From Plasmodium coatneyi (taxonomy: Eukaryota; Apicomplexa; Aconoidasida; Haemosporida; Plasmodiidae), in assembly GCF_001680005.1 (NCBI RefSeq), contig NC_033567.1, forward strand, positions 3,596,001-3,660,000: a stretch of 64,000 bases of DNA, in the 5' to 3' direction. The notes beneath the pieces were generated by a model, which saw only the letters and a program-made list of their open reading frames with translations, ran no database searches and was not told where the DNA came from. The position numbers and the translations under genes are program-made. Below, one piece after another: positions 45,001-58,345 of the stretch (its first letter is position 1; each line of letters starts with the position of its first letter).

Positions 45001-48000
45001 CTTACATTTACAATTTTGTCGAGTCAGTGCTGGAGGCACATGGGATTTTCCTCTTAAATTTTGACGCACTGTATAACGTAAAAATTTTGCACCATTCTCC
45101 TGGTAGTGAAAGCATCCCCGGTGTGGCACCAAATGGGGAACGCGCAAAAAGGAACGTCTTAAATGATTATCCAAATGTGCAGAAAGGCGTAAAATGCTAC
45201 CTTTTCCGTGCTAGTCGCTCCCAAAGGTGCACTAACAACGCTCAAATCTGCTACTCCATGATGGTGAAACTGAGCAGGAATTTTCTATGTTTGAATAATC
45301 AACCATACGAAAATACTAGAAGCAAACTTAACATAGATATGCCCGTCGGAAAGGACAGCAGCCTCATGCAGTACAGGGAAAAGTACCTAACTTGCAACCG
45401 GGTGAACAAACTCCACAAGTACATTTTAACCTACCTGCTGGGAAATCAAAGCTACACAGGAATATACTTCTTCATATTGATAAACAGCAAGCTATTTCGA
45501 TCTGCAAAGAATTGCAACTATTTAGTAAAGGAGCTTTACAAAGGAAAACACAGTTTTTGCTTCTTTAGCAGATCCCCCGAGTCATACCTGCGTTATTTAC
45601 CCTGCTACATATATTCCCAGTTGCGCAACAATTTGTTAGCCCTGTCTTTGTACAATTTGGCGGATATATTTTTGCGCGACTGGGGGGAGTTTGCCGAAAA
45701 GTGTGAACCTGTCAACGTGGAAAATGTACAAAAAAACAGTGAAAAAAAAGTTCAGTGCATCCCATTTGGGGTCGCTAATGAAGGGTCTATCCCAGGAAAG
45801 GTGCCCATCGATCATGTTCACCGCGATGAGGCACTATTCCATGATGAAGAGGGGAAAGACAGCTCAATCTGCCCTAGCAGAGATGCCCCTTACAACGTGA
45901 ACAAAGTAGCGAATGAGCACATGTCAGGGGAAGGACGCAGGCAATCACACCAAGCCCATGCGGAAGGAACGAACTCCATGGCGAACTCCATTCTGAGAAG
46001 AGACAAAGATGGCATTCCCTTCATATCCCTTCACGTGCTGTGTTTTCTAAATTTTAAATTATTCCTTTGCATCTTCATGTTTAGCAATGTGGACATCTTT
46101 GACATGAAGAGAAATAAAGAAAATAGTCCCACTTATGTAAACATATATTTTTTTAAAAAATTAACGAAGAAATTTATGCCCTCTGTGTATGAAGCTTACT
46201 TTGGAAGCAAAACTCTTTTGAATACCAAATTTAAAATCAAGTTGGAAGAGGAAAAGGGCTCAAACAAGGACTTGTTCAAGTTGGCCATTCGAAATTTGGC
46301 AAAATATGCGGAGAACTACCTCAAAGTGGGGAAGCAGGGAAATGCACTTAACAAGGGGGGGCCACACAACAAAATAGGGAACGGCTCCCACAGCCTATGC
46401 TTCGAAAACATCCCAATAGTCAACAAACTGTGCACTTCTCCCTGGAACAGCACTGATAAGAAGTCCAATTTGGTAGAGGCCATCTCAAAGATGAAAAAAC
46501 GCACATATTCTAAGAAAAAAATCCACCATTCTGTGATGCAGTTCGAACACTGTTATGATTCTTTCACCTATAACAAAGACCTGTCCTTAAAGCAATTGCT
46601 ACAACAGACGGTGGACCAAACGTTCTTTAAAACTCACTTTTTCCCCTTTTCCATTTTTAAAAATATTTTTAAAAGGGAAGAAGATGACCCGCCATTGGAG
46701 CGTATCGATGAGGATGCTACCAACGGAGGGGAGATAAAAGAGAACCTTGACGGAAAAGCACTTTCAAAGAAGCAGCGCCTCGAGGCGTATCGCCTATTTT
46801 GTAGTGACTCCCTCACTGAAAATAAAACCTTGAGGCGAATGTACAACTATAGGACATTCTTTTCGGACGTGAGGAGGGGCCAAAAGACAGATCATTACGA
46901 GAGTTATGTGGCAAAAATTAGGGGTGATCCGTTAAACAGGGGAAAATTAAACAGCGCAATGAGGAAATCTACCTTATGTTATGGACAGGGCAAATGTTAC
47001 TATGATGGTACGCATGAGGATACCCCGAAACGCGGTCACAATAACTGCATCCCCATCAGCAAGAACCGCTTCTATTTTTTAAAACATTTCGATGTGAAGC
47101 ATTTTCTAATTTCGTGCCAGCCATTGGTAGCATACCACATACTGATCATTAACCACGTCCACTACAAACATACAAGGGTAGAAGACCTATCAAAATATCT
47201 CTATATAAATAACTTCCCCACGAAAATATGCAACGATTATCTTCTAAGTAGTAAGGTTCACTTACCCCTAAATTTAGCAGAAGGTCTAAAGAAGCTTATT
47301 AGCGACTTATGTTTGCAACTGAGTATATTCTACTTTAACAACAATGATGTTCTGTGTTCCGTGTTATGCTTCCTACATTTGTGCAATGTAAATATTGAAA
47401 AAGTGAAAATGTACATCCTTTCCATGAAGAGTATATATTATTACTTTAAAAAGAATTATAAAAGGAGGATCTTCTTCGACAAGTGGGTAAAGAACTGTGT
47501 GGACTTGCTCAAAATGGATAAATACACCCTTGATGATTTTTCCAAACAGAGGAAGAATATATTTTACGAAAGTTTTAACCTCACAGGTATCAATTTTTAT
47601 GACTTGTTTGAGAAAAGCTTTATCGAATTGATTGTCATTAAACTGTTTTTAGATCTCTCCAAAGAGGGGGCACAAACGGACGTAGACGCCGCTCCTTCGA
47701 AAAGGGCAAACAAATGGGTCACGCAAAATAGCGTCAGTACCAGTGAGACGTTGATTCTTCCACGTAAGGAAGGCGAAAAGGGGGGAACAACTGTGGAAGT
47801 GCCCATTGGGGATAAGTACACATATATAGAAACGCCTACGAACATGTGCGATGGAAGGGGTAAGTGGGACTTGTCCGTTTTGCATAGAACGGACACAGAT
47901 AAGTTACTATCCCATGAAAGGAATCAACCTAGTGGGAGAAGTATCACCAGAACGAATGAGAGAATAGCCATTCCCGATGAAGATGAGATGGCCCTAAGAG

Positions 48001-51000
48001 GAAACATGAATGAGTACCATTTGGAGGAGACCCAACCGGGGAAGCAACGCAACAGTGCAGGGGTAGGGACAGATTACTACACAACCAAACCGGAGTCGAA
48101 AAAGATGTTCATCCTGATTCTGCTAGAAAAATCCATACAGTATAGAATCAAAGACAAAAAGAGGAAAAAAAGAAAGAAAAAATACTTTAACGATTTTTTA
48201 AACATCATTTCGCTCTACTGCAAAGTGAACAATGTGCACCAGCCCCTAACGTTGCTTCACATTTTGAGCAAAAAAAATGACATTTTTATATTCTTCTACG
48301 AATGTATTGATAAAAATATAGACATTAAGACGTGCCAAGATATTGTGAATTTATACACAAAGAATAAGCACACAAAAAGACACATACTCACCTTCCTAAA
48401 TCATGTCCAAAAAAATATGAACACAATAATGAGGTATCAAGCGAGGGACAAGGCGAACAATTTGGAACCCCAAACTGGAAATGCGGGAAGCGGCTCATGT
48501 AGGGATAACTGCAAGGATGAAATCCTTAATAATGGCAGTGCATACAAATCTACCAACGCACTGCTGCAAAAGATACAAAGCGTCTTCACCGGGAATACCC
48601 ATTTTTACAACCGCGAAAGTGGCACAATCCATGCGGCAAAAACAGTTCTTGAATTACTCTACCATTTGATTTACAACAATTATGACTACAAGCGTGTGCA
48701 GAATGCTGTAGAAATTGTTATCAGGAATAATACGTTTTACACGAAATTTTATATATACCTCACGACCTACGTGCAGTTCATTTTTAGAAGAAAATTTCCC
48801 TACCTATTTGTGGACAGGTGCAAAAGGGCAGTAGCAGATATGTCCACCCAGAAGCATCTTAACTTTACCCATCTAAAAACGCACGAAAAAACTTTTGGAA
48901 GGAAATTTTACTCATATGATGATCTTCACAATTTCATAATTTTTTTTAAAAAAAAGAAAGCAGAATATAGCAACTTAAAGGTCATGTTAAAGAACGTGTG
49001 GTTTTACTTACAAATTAGTGGATACCTATTATATCTCAAAAATATGCAACTTTTAAACCTGGAAAAGTTGAAATTTTACCACTGTGTGCATAATTTAGGG
49101 GAGTACCAAGTGAAGAGGATGGATGTCTTTTTCGATATGATGAAAAAAAAAGAAACGACATATGTACTGATTTTTTTTCTCCTTACCAATGGTATATATA
49201 ATTTACTGGACAGATTTCTCTACATCTTTCATTTTGACAAACCCATTGTTTGTTTCTGTAATTTTGTTCGATGTGGTCTGGAGTGTCACTTTGATCGGGC
49301 ATTGCATTATCTGAATAAGCATTACAACAAGTACGTTAGGAGGAGGTGCACAAATGGAAACAATTTATACTACTTTTTTTTTAAGCACCTGGTAAATTAT
49401 CTCTTGATGGAGCGACCCAGTATGAGGTATACCACTCGAGTGAGCAGGGGGTGACCACTTCCCCAGAGTGTTCGCCATTTTTTTTTGAGTGTAATTTGGT
49501 ATAATCTTCACTGTTTTTATCCCCCCCTATGTGGTACGCATTTCGTTACGTGATAAAAGGAGTTATTCTCACGCATGTTACTTCATTACCATACTTCGTT
49601 CAATTCCTTCCCTCCGTGCAGACATATCATTCTGGAGATGCTCGTACGAACAAGGCAAGACTGCAAATACGATTTTGCCTTTTATGCACATAACGCTCTG
49701 GTGAACGTGGACCTGAGGAAGGATATCCACTTCATCATTTTCGATGCATGCGAAGAATTAGCAGATAGAAACAAATTTGAAAGGGCCCAAAAAATGCTTA
49801 CTGATATTCATGCGTCTATGGAAAGGACCTCCTCGAAATATGCCTTCCCGTACAACAAGGAGCACATCACATTCAGCAGATTTGTTCTAACCCATTACAT
49901 ATGTTTTAAAAACTTTTTATTTATCATAAAGGAGAAACATTACGTGGACGACTACCTAATTGCGCTGTATAATGTGTCCCTCTCGTGGGGATACTCGAAG
50001 GTAATTTTCCTCACCTTTCTTTTGAACTACTCATACACATTTCAATACAAGTTAAGTGTCTACGATCAGACGACCATTTTGCTGCTCTGTATATTGCTCA
50101 CAAATAGGGTGAGAAAAGAATCCAATCAGGTGTGCGAAAAGGTTAACAGGAAAAAAAAAAACATCTTCCGGTACGTGGAGGAAAAAATACTATCAACTAG
50201 AAAGCTGCTTAATAGGAACTCTAAAGGGAGGAGGAGGAAGACGAAGAAGAAATGCCCCGGGCTCTCCATACTGAACTTCCTCCCCCTTAACAATGAAGAG
50301 TGCGAAAATTTCTTTTTATTTAAAGAATACAATGAGAATAGAAAAAAATATATAAAATGTCATGAGGACACCTTTCCCAACTTTGAAGCAGACAGTGAGC
50401 AGCTACACTTCCGCGATCAGCTTTACGAATACGAGGGGAAGTTCTTTCGCAATTTTGAAAGAAACGTACAAATTGTTAAGCATCTGTGTGTGAATAAAAA
50501 GACAACAAACGACCTGAAGTTGAAAGTACTCTATCTGCTGAGCCTTTCAACAAGGGATAAAATTTCTATACAGTTTAAGGAACTCAGTATACCTCGGATA
50601 AAACACATTTTAAAAAAAATCAGCACGCACAGAAATAAAAATACTGTGGTGCATGTGCACAGCGTCACTAAAATGGGAATTCCCCCATATGGAGTTACAA
50701 CAGAACGGCAGTTAAAACGGATAAGTCAATTTTGCAGAAAGGGGGAAGTACCAAGTGGTAAAAATATGACAAATGTGAATTACGTGGGGGGTACACAAAA
50801 AGGCCTTCTACCACAGTCAACCCAGGGAAGAAGCTCATATGGGACCAGCACCATGCTGGCGAGGAAGCCTTCTGGGGAGTTCGCTAACCGTCATGACCCT
50901 TCCACGTATGGCAAAAAGAAGGTAACCGTATACTCAGAAAGTGGTGATAGAATCCGTAATCAAGCAAAGGACATCGGAAAGGAGAAACAAAAGCAAAATG

Positions 51001-54000
51001 GCTTACATGGTGAAAATTTCATTTTCAGGGAAAAGAGTCATAAAAGATTCGCAAACAATGAAGGCAACATAACAAATTTGGTGAGCATTTTTATATGTAT
51101 AAATAATTTAATTAATAATTTTGACGTGATCACGGCGCAGCGGGTAGTAGACAAGTTTTCCATTCTGAGCATATACAAGGAAATAAAGAAGGGTGAAAGG
51201 ATGATGCTAAAAGAGGGCGCACCCTGGAAAGAGTCATTTCGACACAACGCAAAAAAGGGCACCAACACACGTAGAAATGACCTAAATTGCGATGCCAAAC
51301 GAGAGAAGGGAAGCACAAATATACACAGGGGAGATGTAACAACGTGGATGGAACCGCCATCCATTTTTGACGTATGTCTAAGTGATCGAAAGGATGAGAA
51401 ATGGCCTTCCCCTTATGACCCGTTTAGAAAAATAAGAAATTATTCCCTCTTTAATAAAAACGATATTGATGTGAAAAAAAATCTGGAAACAAAATTAAAC
51501 ATGAAAAATGGCAAGTCCCATCTGCACATTGATGATATATATAAATACATTTACTACAATTCGGTTTATGCCCTCGTTATATATTACTGTTTGTATAATG
51601 GCCCCCAATATGGGGGAGATCTAGCGAAATTATTATCCCCCAAGAGGGGAAAAAGAACTTCCAGCCGGTTGGAAGACCTGCTAGAAAGAGCCAAGAAAAA
51701 ATGCAGTTGTGATATCTATGCATTCATTCTAAGGGCGGAATTATTACTTACAGTTAGAAGGAGAATATGTGGAATGAATTGGCTTATAGCAAAACCGCTG
51801 TTGCATCAATCGAATGGGGACCCCCCCCTGTTAACACTATTCTTTTACCTTCTAAAGAATTCAGTTAGCCTAAATGGAATGAAGGCGTTCGATGCGTCCG
51901 TCGTATTGAAATTCACGTACTTGTTTAAAAGCAAAATGAATACCCTTGCTACGAATTTAATAATTTATCATAACTTTATTTTACTCCTTTTAAGTCGCTT
52001 CCAAAAGTACAGTTTGAACAAATGTCTAGATGAAAGCCGCATCAATGGCAGTGGTAATATGGCTATCTCTCTGCAGAGGTGCACCCAGGGGAGGAAAAAA
52101 GAAAATAGGGGGCACTCACATTCGCACAATGGCGTTGGCAAGAATGACCTTGCCAAAAATGACACCGCGAAGAGACAATGCGCGGATAGAATTTTCCTTT
52201 ACCACGAATGCTCCCACGAGTTCTTCAGTGAGTACACAAATTTGATATTGACCAATTCGTGCAACTGGCTATATGGGAGGTGCTACTTTAGGAGCCTGCT
52301 GGATGTCTACTTCTACGTGTTGCGCGTGATGATAAGGAATAGGCGCAAAGGGGAAGGGCCACGGAGAAGGAGGAATGGAAGGTTCTACTACCGCCAGGGG
52401 GATATTCGCAAACTCATGGGGGGCATCAAAAAAGGAGAGCCCAATTTTGCCAACATGTTATGTTCCAACCTGATTAGCTTCTACCGAAAGCATTGCATAG
52501 TCTTACCCGCAGAAGTAGAAGTAGAGGTGCTTATCTTCTTATACAAACTAGCGTGCAAATTCACGTCCCAGCGGCACATTACTTACATTATAAATTTGAT
52601 AAAAATGAGAAGGCACTCTTATGTAAGAAGAAAAAAATGGCATCTCATTTTTCGACTTTTGGTAAACATAAACGAGTATGACAAATTAGACTTCCTTTTT
52701 AAACTACTCTTTGAACATATGTCTATTTTTGATTTTTTAAAATATAACAGAAACATGTTTTTGTCGTTGAATGTGTACAATTTCAATTGCGACCTTAGCG
52801 TTTCGCTTAATAGTAGCTGTCTATTGTACAACCAAACATTGTGCAAATTAGGTCCCCTGAGTGGCGGGGTAAACGAGTATTGCGTTGCAGAGCGGCAGTC
52901 TGGGGGAACTGCACCAGGTAGTGCCGCCCAAAGGGTAGATAACAACTCTGGTGATGATGCGGCTCCAAATAGAAGCATCATTCAGAGAAGCAAAAATACT
53001 CAGGATAACGTGAGCAGGGCCAGTAATCACGCTCCGCAACGCAGTGGGAAAATTAAAAATGAAAAAGTTCTGCACCTCCTGAATGCCGTGCGCGATTTGT
53101 ACAGAAAAGAAAAACGGGAAAAAAAAAAGGCAGAGCAAAACCAAGTAAACATTTCGTACAATTTTAAAGGATTAAAATTTTCAGATTTGATCAACTTTTA
53201 CGAAGATAATTACGTCAAAACATTTGAAAAGAGAAAAATGATCCCCTCCGCTTCGCCCTATATTTTTTATGACGACCATTTGTTTGTCTACATATTGTCG
53301 TTCTACGTGGTGCAGTACTGCAAGGAGTTTTCTAAATGCGACATGGAAATGTTAGCACGGGTTTATAAACAAGTGGGACTGAAGCATGAGTTGTACGAAC
53401 TGCTAAGTCGGGAGGCGAACAGATGTGTGCAAAGTTTAAAGGGAGATAAAGACGTGTTTAACCTATTGCACGTTCGTACAATAATCGTTTGCATAAACCT
53501 GCTACACCATTGCGCTCTCATATTACTAGAAATGGACAATTTATATGAGTACCACACGAACTTGAACGATATTTACCTCCTAATTTTGCAACTCAAATAT
53601 GTATATTTACACAATAAGCTACATTTACAGCAAAGGAAAAGTAGCAATTTTTTAGCTTATTTAGATAAATGCATTGTTTTCAACAATTTGGGGCGTAAAA
53701 AGTTGTACGAACGGAACTTTGAAAAGATGTTTGACCACGTCGTGCAGGAGAACATTCCGATTGGCAACTACAAAATAAACTTCCTCAATTTAGGTCTTGA
53801 AGATTTTATTTCGTTGGTGGAACAACACCCCGTGTTTTACGAGACGCTCATTTTGTTGAAGGTACGAATGTTCACAAATAATGGAAAAACGACATGACCG
53901 CGCAGAGAAAGGGTGGCTTTTCCGATGGGGGGAAATCACGAGCTCTAAATAAGTGCATTCAATTCATATGGGAAATTCCCCCCTCTGTGTACATGCAGCT

Positions 54001-54776
54001 ACGCATCACGAGTGTAGCAAAGGGCCACAGTTTTGCAAAAATAATTACATTCTTCCCCACGCACGCGTGCTCATATGCACACCGGAACTTTCCCCTTCCC
54101 CTTCTCAGGCGTACGAAAAAAATTACGACGATCTGGTCTACGCCTTTATCCCCAAAATTTTATACATTCAGGTTATCCTTCACGGCAATAAAAAATATTT
54201 AAGGGACTACTGCTCCTACAGTTGCGTCGACAACAACACCATAAAATATGTGGCTAAGTTGTTTCAAATAAACAGCATTCACTTAAAATTTCATAAAAAT
54301 TTTCCCACCGAAAAGTATAAGTATTTGAGCACCAAGAATGACGTGCTGACCTTTGATTTTTCTCGATACATTTTATCCGCCATAAATTTACAACCCACTC
54401 GAGCTGGGGAAAAAGGAACAGTATGGGATTATGCCCACCACGTGCATTCGCTGAAACACGTGCTGGGACACACAACCAATATCGATTTGAAGATGAAGGT
54501 GAGACAGGAGTTGCCCACACGCTCATGCAAACGTGTATCTGTTAAAATACACACGCACGGAAATGCATACACGCGAAATGCGCACAATTTAAATGTACGC
54601 ATGTTTAAACATTGTAAAAATCTCAACCACGCGCACACACGCGGTGACATGCATTCGCACATTCACGTGCCAACACGATTGAACTCTTTTCCATTCAGGT
54701 TTGCAAAAGGCTCGGACCCGACTTTGATGATTTGTTTTGTGAATGCAGGAACATTTTGAACTTAACGATGAACTAG
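36016..54776 (+). CDS. Giant spatacsin (SPG11)-like protein, 12 exons, about 5,660 residues
   Basis: Exons: 36016-36303 (end uncertain; 36279 possible), 36424-36509, 36660-36792, 36950-37014, 37151-37210, 37400-37483, 37573-37673, 37812-37908, 38060-49426, 49622-53861, 54109-54498, 54699-54776. All phases agree. The N-terminal small exons encode beta-rich segments (VLLVDLRNQLWSFDLEM), like the propeller at the spatacsin N-terminus. The body is alpha-helical, with Plasmodium low-complexity insertions. The C-terminus matches the Spatacsin_C pattern in order: WHLIFRLLVNINEYDKLDFL (~5099), NFLNLGLEDFISLVEQHPVF followed by YETLILLKAY (~5478-5508), then YIQVILHGNKKYLRDY (~5524) and a final LKHVLG...CKRLGPDFDDLF. 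In human spatacsin the equivalent block has NLG, P.FYQA...EAY and Y.Q.vLkGDf.YLE. Spatacsin works with spastizin and AP-5 in endolysosome recycling. Length is about twice human spatacsin because of insertions. Gene model confidence is high; the family call is by eye. Confidence 0.8.
41516..41558 (+). repeat. 12-bp tandem repeat coding for Lys-Gln-Thr-Thr
   Basis: About 3.6 copies of a 12-bp unit (ACTAAGCAGACA with ACG/ACT variation) give repeated KQTT within a low-complexity insertion of the giant protein. Confidence 0.9.
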
Positions 54777-56555
54777 CAGGGGAAAATGGGCAAAAAGAAA
54801 TGTGACAAATGAGGGGCAGAAAAATGCGACAAATAAAGGCAATAAAATAAGGGCAAAAAAGGGTCTCAAAAATGAACACTACTTTTTGTGCTACCGCCCG
54901 AGAACAGAAAAAAGAGGATGAACTTTTTTTTTCTCGCGTGAATATTGTTCACATGGAAATACAACACGTTGTAAAGCATCCATAAACAAGTAATTTTAAA
55001 AGATTAATACAAGCATGCTTCCGTTCCCTAAGCCCAGTCGCATTCTCTGACATTGCGCAAATAATAATTATGTACCAAAATCAAATGCGCGTTTCATTTG
55101 TTCCTTAAAATTGTATAAATAGGCGAAAAAACAGGCATGTATAATTAGTACGCAAATTTATGATTTTTCTTTTCACAATTTTTGTGAATTTTGTGAATTT
55201 GCGTGCTTATTTTTTACAAAAAAGGGGTTTTTCTTTTGCCCTACTGCGGTTTGTAAAGTATGTAAAAGTATATATAAGGAACAGCATTATACCCAGTGTA
55301 TTGTACTGCATATACATAATATATATGTAATTATGCATATAATTATGTATGCTTATTGCTTAAAGTACGCCCTGCAAATTTGTATAATGTCATATTTGGA
55401 AAAAATATTTCGTCCTCAATTTATGTCTTGTTTGTTTCCTTCGAAAAAGCCGTTGTTTCGTTCGTTTTGGAAAGCATCCATATACCTTGTACCGCCCATC
55501 GGCATATGCGCGGGGATACGTCATGATATGTAATATACGTAAAGGGGGTATAATATAGCAAGTGCGTATAAGCACGTACAGAGTTTTGTACTTGAGTATA
55601 TATACGTATATATATTTACGTGCCTCACGGATATATGCAAATAATTTGTATAAGCATGGTATAGTATACTTATGGGTACGTCATAATATATTGTGCTGTA
55701 TTATTCTTTATGGTATACAATCGCGTGAGGCATGTTCTAAAATACGCGGCAAAATTTATGCATACAAGTCGAACAAATCAGAATTCGCGCACTTGTACAT
55801 ACCACTGTATATTATGAAAATAAATATTTCCTAAGTTGTACCATAAATAATCGCGTATGTAACAAAAATATACGCTTTTTATGGAAGTATTTATTTTATT
55901 TTTTTTTTATAAATATACATACCTTGCAGCAGGATTGTCCCTTTTTTCTTTTTTTTTTTTGTTTAATATAATTTTTATTGTCATTACGATTACTGACTGG
56001 CTCTTGTTTTCTTGTGATTTTAATTCATCCTTCGTGGGAAAAATATCCCCCCAATTGGGGCAACCAGCGAAGAGAAAAGCTAAGCTAAGCAAAGCAAGAA
56101 TGAAAAAACCTTGTCACCATTAAAACCATATTTGTTTTTAAATGTATTTATACTTTGTTTCTGGCATGCCCCTCCTTTTCTTTTACCCCCTTCTTTTTTT
56201 CTCGCATATGTTTTTTACAAGACCTTATGAGGCAAAAAAAAAGCATAACCTTTGATTCCCCTTAGAGCAATTGCGCGTGGAAACCAACTTATGTAGTTGT
56301 ATGCCCAAACGGGAGTTGCATTGCGTAGTTATTTCATCGTGTCACATTGTGAATGTATATATCAGCATAGAGAAAGGCCGACTTATATTTGGGCATACCC
56401 CAAATTGCAAAAAATAAAGCCTAAAATCAGTCAGAGGTAGTGGAAGACCCATTGCACACGTAAGTGCAGTTTGCCTGAATCCCCGTATTAATCCAGTTCC
56501 CTCGATTGTTACATTAACGCATTGTGGGAAAAGGGGACGACGGCGGTGGGACAAG
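54777..56555. other. Intergenic, tandem plus-strand genes
   Basis: The 3' flank of the giant gene and promoter of the cyclin-fold gene. The region is markedly A/T-rich, with many TATA/ATAC dinucleotide stretches (55260-55860). The short frames are Tyr/Ile-rich artefacts of that composition. Confidence 0.55.
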
Positions 56556-57494
56556 ATGGAAAAAGTTATTAGCATGCGAGAAATAATAACAAACACCAGA
56601 AAAATAAAATTGCACGAAAACTTTTTAGAAGACTGCAATTTGAAGGACATATTTTACAGCGGACTGGAAACGGTTAACTGTGGGTACAATGATTATGTAA
56701 ATATCAAAACGTGGCTTTTTGTGATAGCAGAAAAATTATTTTCAGATGATTATGAAGAATTGGCATACGTAGCGTGCGACGCCTTAAAGGTGTTGCTATG
56801 CAACAATCGATTCTTAAATGTAATTATGTTTAAATTGTTAAAAAAGAACCTCGAAAAGGATATACTAAAAATAATGGGCATTTGCTGCTTAACAGTGGCT
56901 TCCCGAATGCAGCAGATAAATGAAAGTACCTGTTTTAAGGAAATTCTAGAAATGCTAGACTTAAAGGATAAGATAAACGAATTTAACATCAGGCAAATCG
57001 AAATAGACGTTTTTGTTTCCTTGGCTCACTCCGGATTCTGCTTCGAAAAAATACTCACCCCTGTAAATGAAATGTACCAAATTATGACCTTCTTGGAGAG
57101 ATACCAGAATTTATTTGAAGGTGATGATTTTCATTTATTCCAAAGTTCGTGCAATTTAATGCTGCGAATTATTTATTGCATGGTCCCTGTATTTAATATG
57201 AACATATATAATTACTCCATTGTTAATTATGTGTTGCGATTATTTATAAGGGATAACGAAAAATATAAATATGTGTTTGAGAAATTGAAGGAAAATTACA
57301 ACGATAAGGAAATTATCGATATCTCCAATTTTCAAAATCATATGTTTAATATTATCAACGCGTTTAAGAACACCTCTATTTTTTCTGCCAAGGATTCCAT
57401 ACTGAGGAAGCAGAATGACATTGAATTGTTTGACAACATAAATCGAAGAATAGAGAACCAGTACAATGGGTACACAGATAAGGAAAAAACTTGA
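56556..57494 (+). CDS. Divergent cyclin-fold protein
   Basis: A single exon of 312 residues (MEKVISMREIITNTRKIKLH). The centre (about residues 60-190) reads as a cyclin box: a helix with YVACDALKVLL, then DILKIMGICCLTVASRMQQI (compare cyclin A/B: LQLvGvtcl.iA.KyEEi), a stretch ending FNIRQIEIDVFVSLAHSGFCF (compare ...qi..mE..iL..L.f.l.) and FEKILTPVNEM (compare ..p.t....l). A second all-helical half (190-290) could be the C-terminal cyclin box. The usual Lys-Glu pair that contacts the CDK is only partly kept (Arg in SRMQQI; no Glu-Glu). It is not one of the four Plasmodium cyclins I recall by name. A partner kinase is unknown. Function is inferred from fold only. Confidence 0.65.
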   Translation: MEKVISMREIITNTRKIKLHENFLEDCNLKDIFYSGLETVNCGYNDYVNIKTWLFVIAEKLFSDDYEELAYVACDALKVLLCNNRFLNVIMFKLLKKNLEKDILKIMGICCLTVASRMQQINESTCFKEILEMLDLKDKINEFNIRQIEIDVFVSLAHSGFCFEKILTPVNEMYQIMTFLERYQNLFEGDDFHLFQSSCNLMLRIIYCMVPVFNMNIYNYSIVNYVLRLFIRDNEKYKYVFEKLKENYNDKEIIDISNFQNHMFNIINAFKNTSIFSAKDSILRKQNDIELFDNINRRIENQYNGYTDKEKT

Positions 57495-58314
57495 TGACAT
57501 TAACCACAGACCCGTGGGGTGGATGGAGCAGGAAAGTATTTTTCCCGACTCACCGCGCTTTACACTCACCATTTGGCTACATCTCTAACGGCACCACGCC
57601 ACTCTACTGTTTTATTTTTTAAATGTATATATGCAAAGTAAAAAATATATTATTTTTTATAATTAAAATTAAAAAAAAAAAAAAAAAAATGGCATAAATA
57701 TATGTTAAGTACCCTCCATCGGGATATGCACGCCCTCTAATATGTAACAGCACATAACAAATGGTAGAACAAGACAACAGAGTGGACACTTTTAAAGAGG
57801 AACACAGAAAACGTTTAAATGTACGCACATTGTGTCAGAATTAATCTTTTTTGTTTGCTTATGAATTAGTATTTAATTTATGCACCGCATTTTTTATTTT
57901 TTTATATTTGGATAATTTTGAGTTGAATGTAGCAATTTAATTTGTCCTATTTCGTTTGTTTATTCCAGGATTGTTTCATTCGTGGATAGTTTGTACGTCT
58001 TGTTTGTATTGTTTTGTTTTGGGTACTTATGACATTATTCCTTTTTTTTTTTTTTAAAATACCATCGTAAATGATAAATTATTTATGATGTATTTTTTCC
58101 ATATGGCTACCTTACCAGCATTATAAATGCCAAATGTGTGCATATGCTAAATGATATATAATTATATACCCCTTTTTTTTTTTTTTTTATGTGTATTACT
58201 TTATATCTTCCTAGTGAAGCTACTACCCATATTGTCAATAGTTATATGTATGGTTTATTAATTATACCCCCCTCCTGGTGTGAAAGTTATCTTAGTTTCA
58301 CCTAATTAGTTTTT

Positions 58315-58345
<31 letters not shown>

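Noticed and set aside
44812..45174. 120-codon minus frame inside the giant gene
   Set aside because: Lies wholly within a long plus-strand coding exon; shadow frame.
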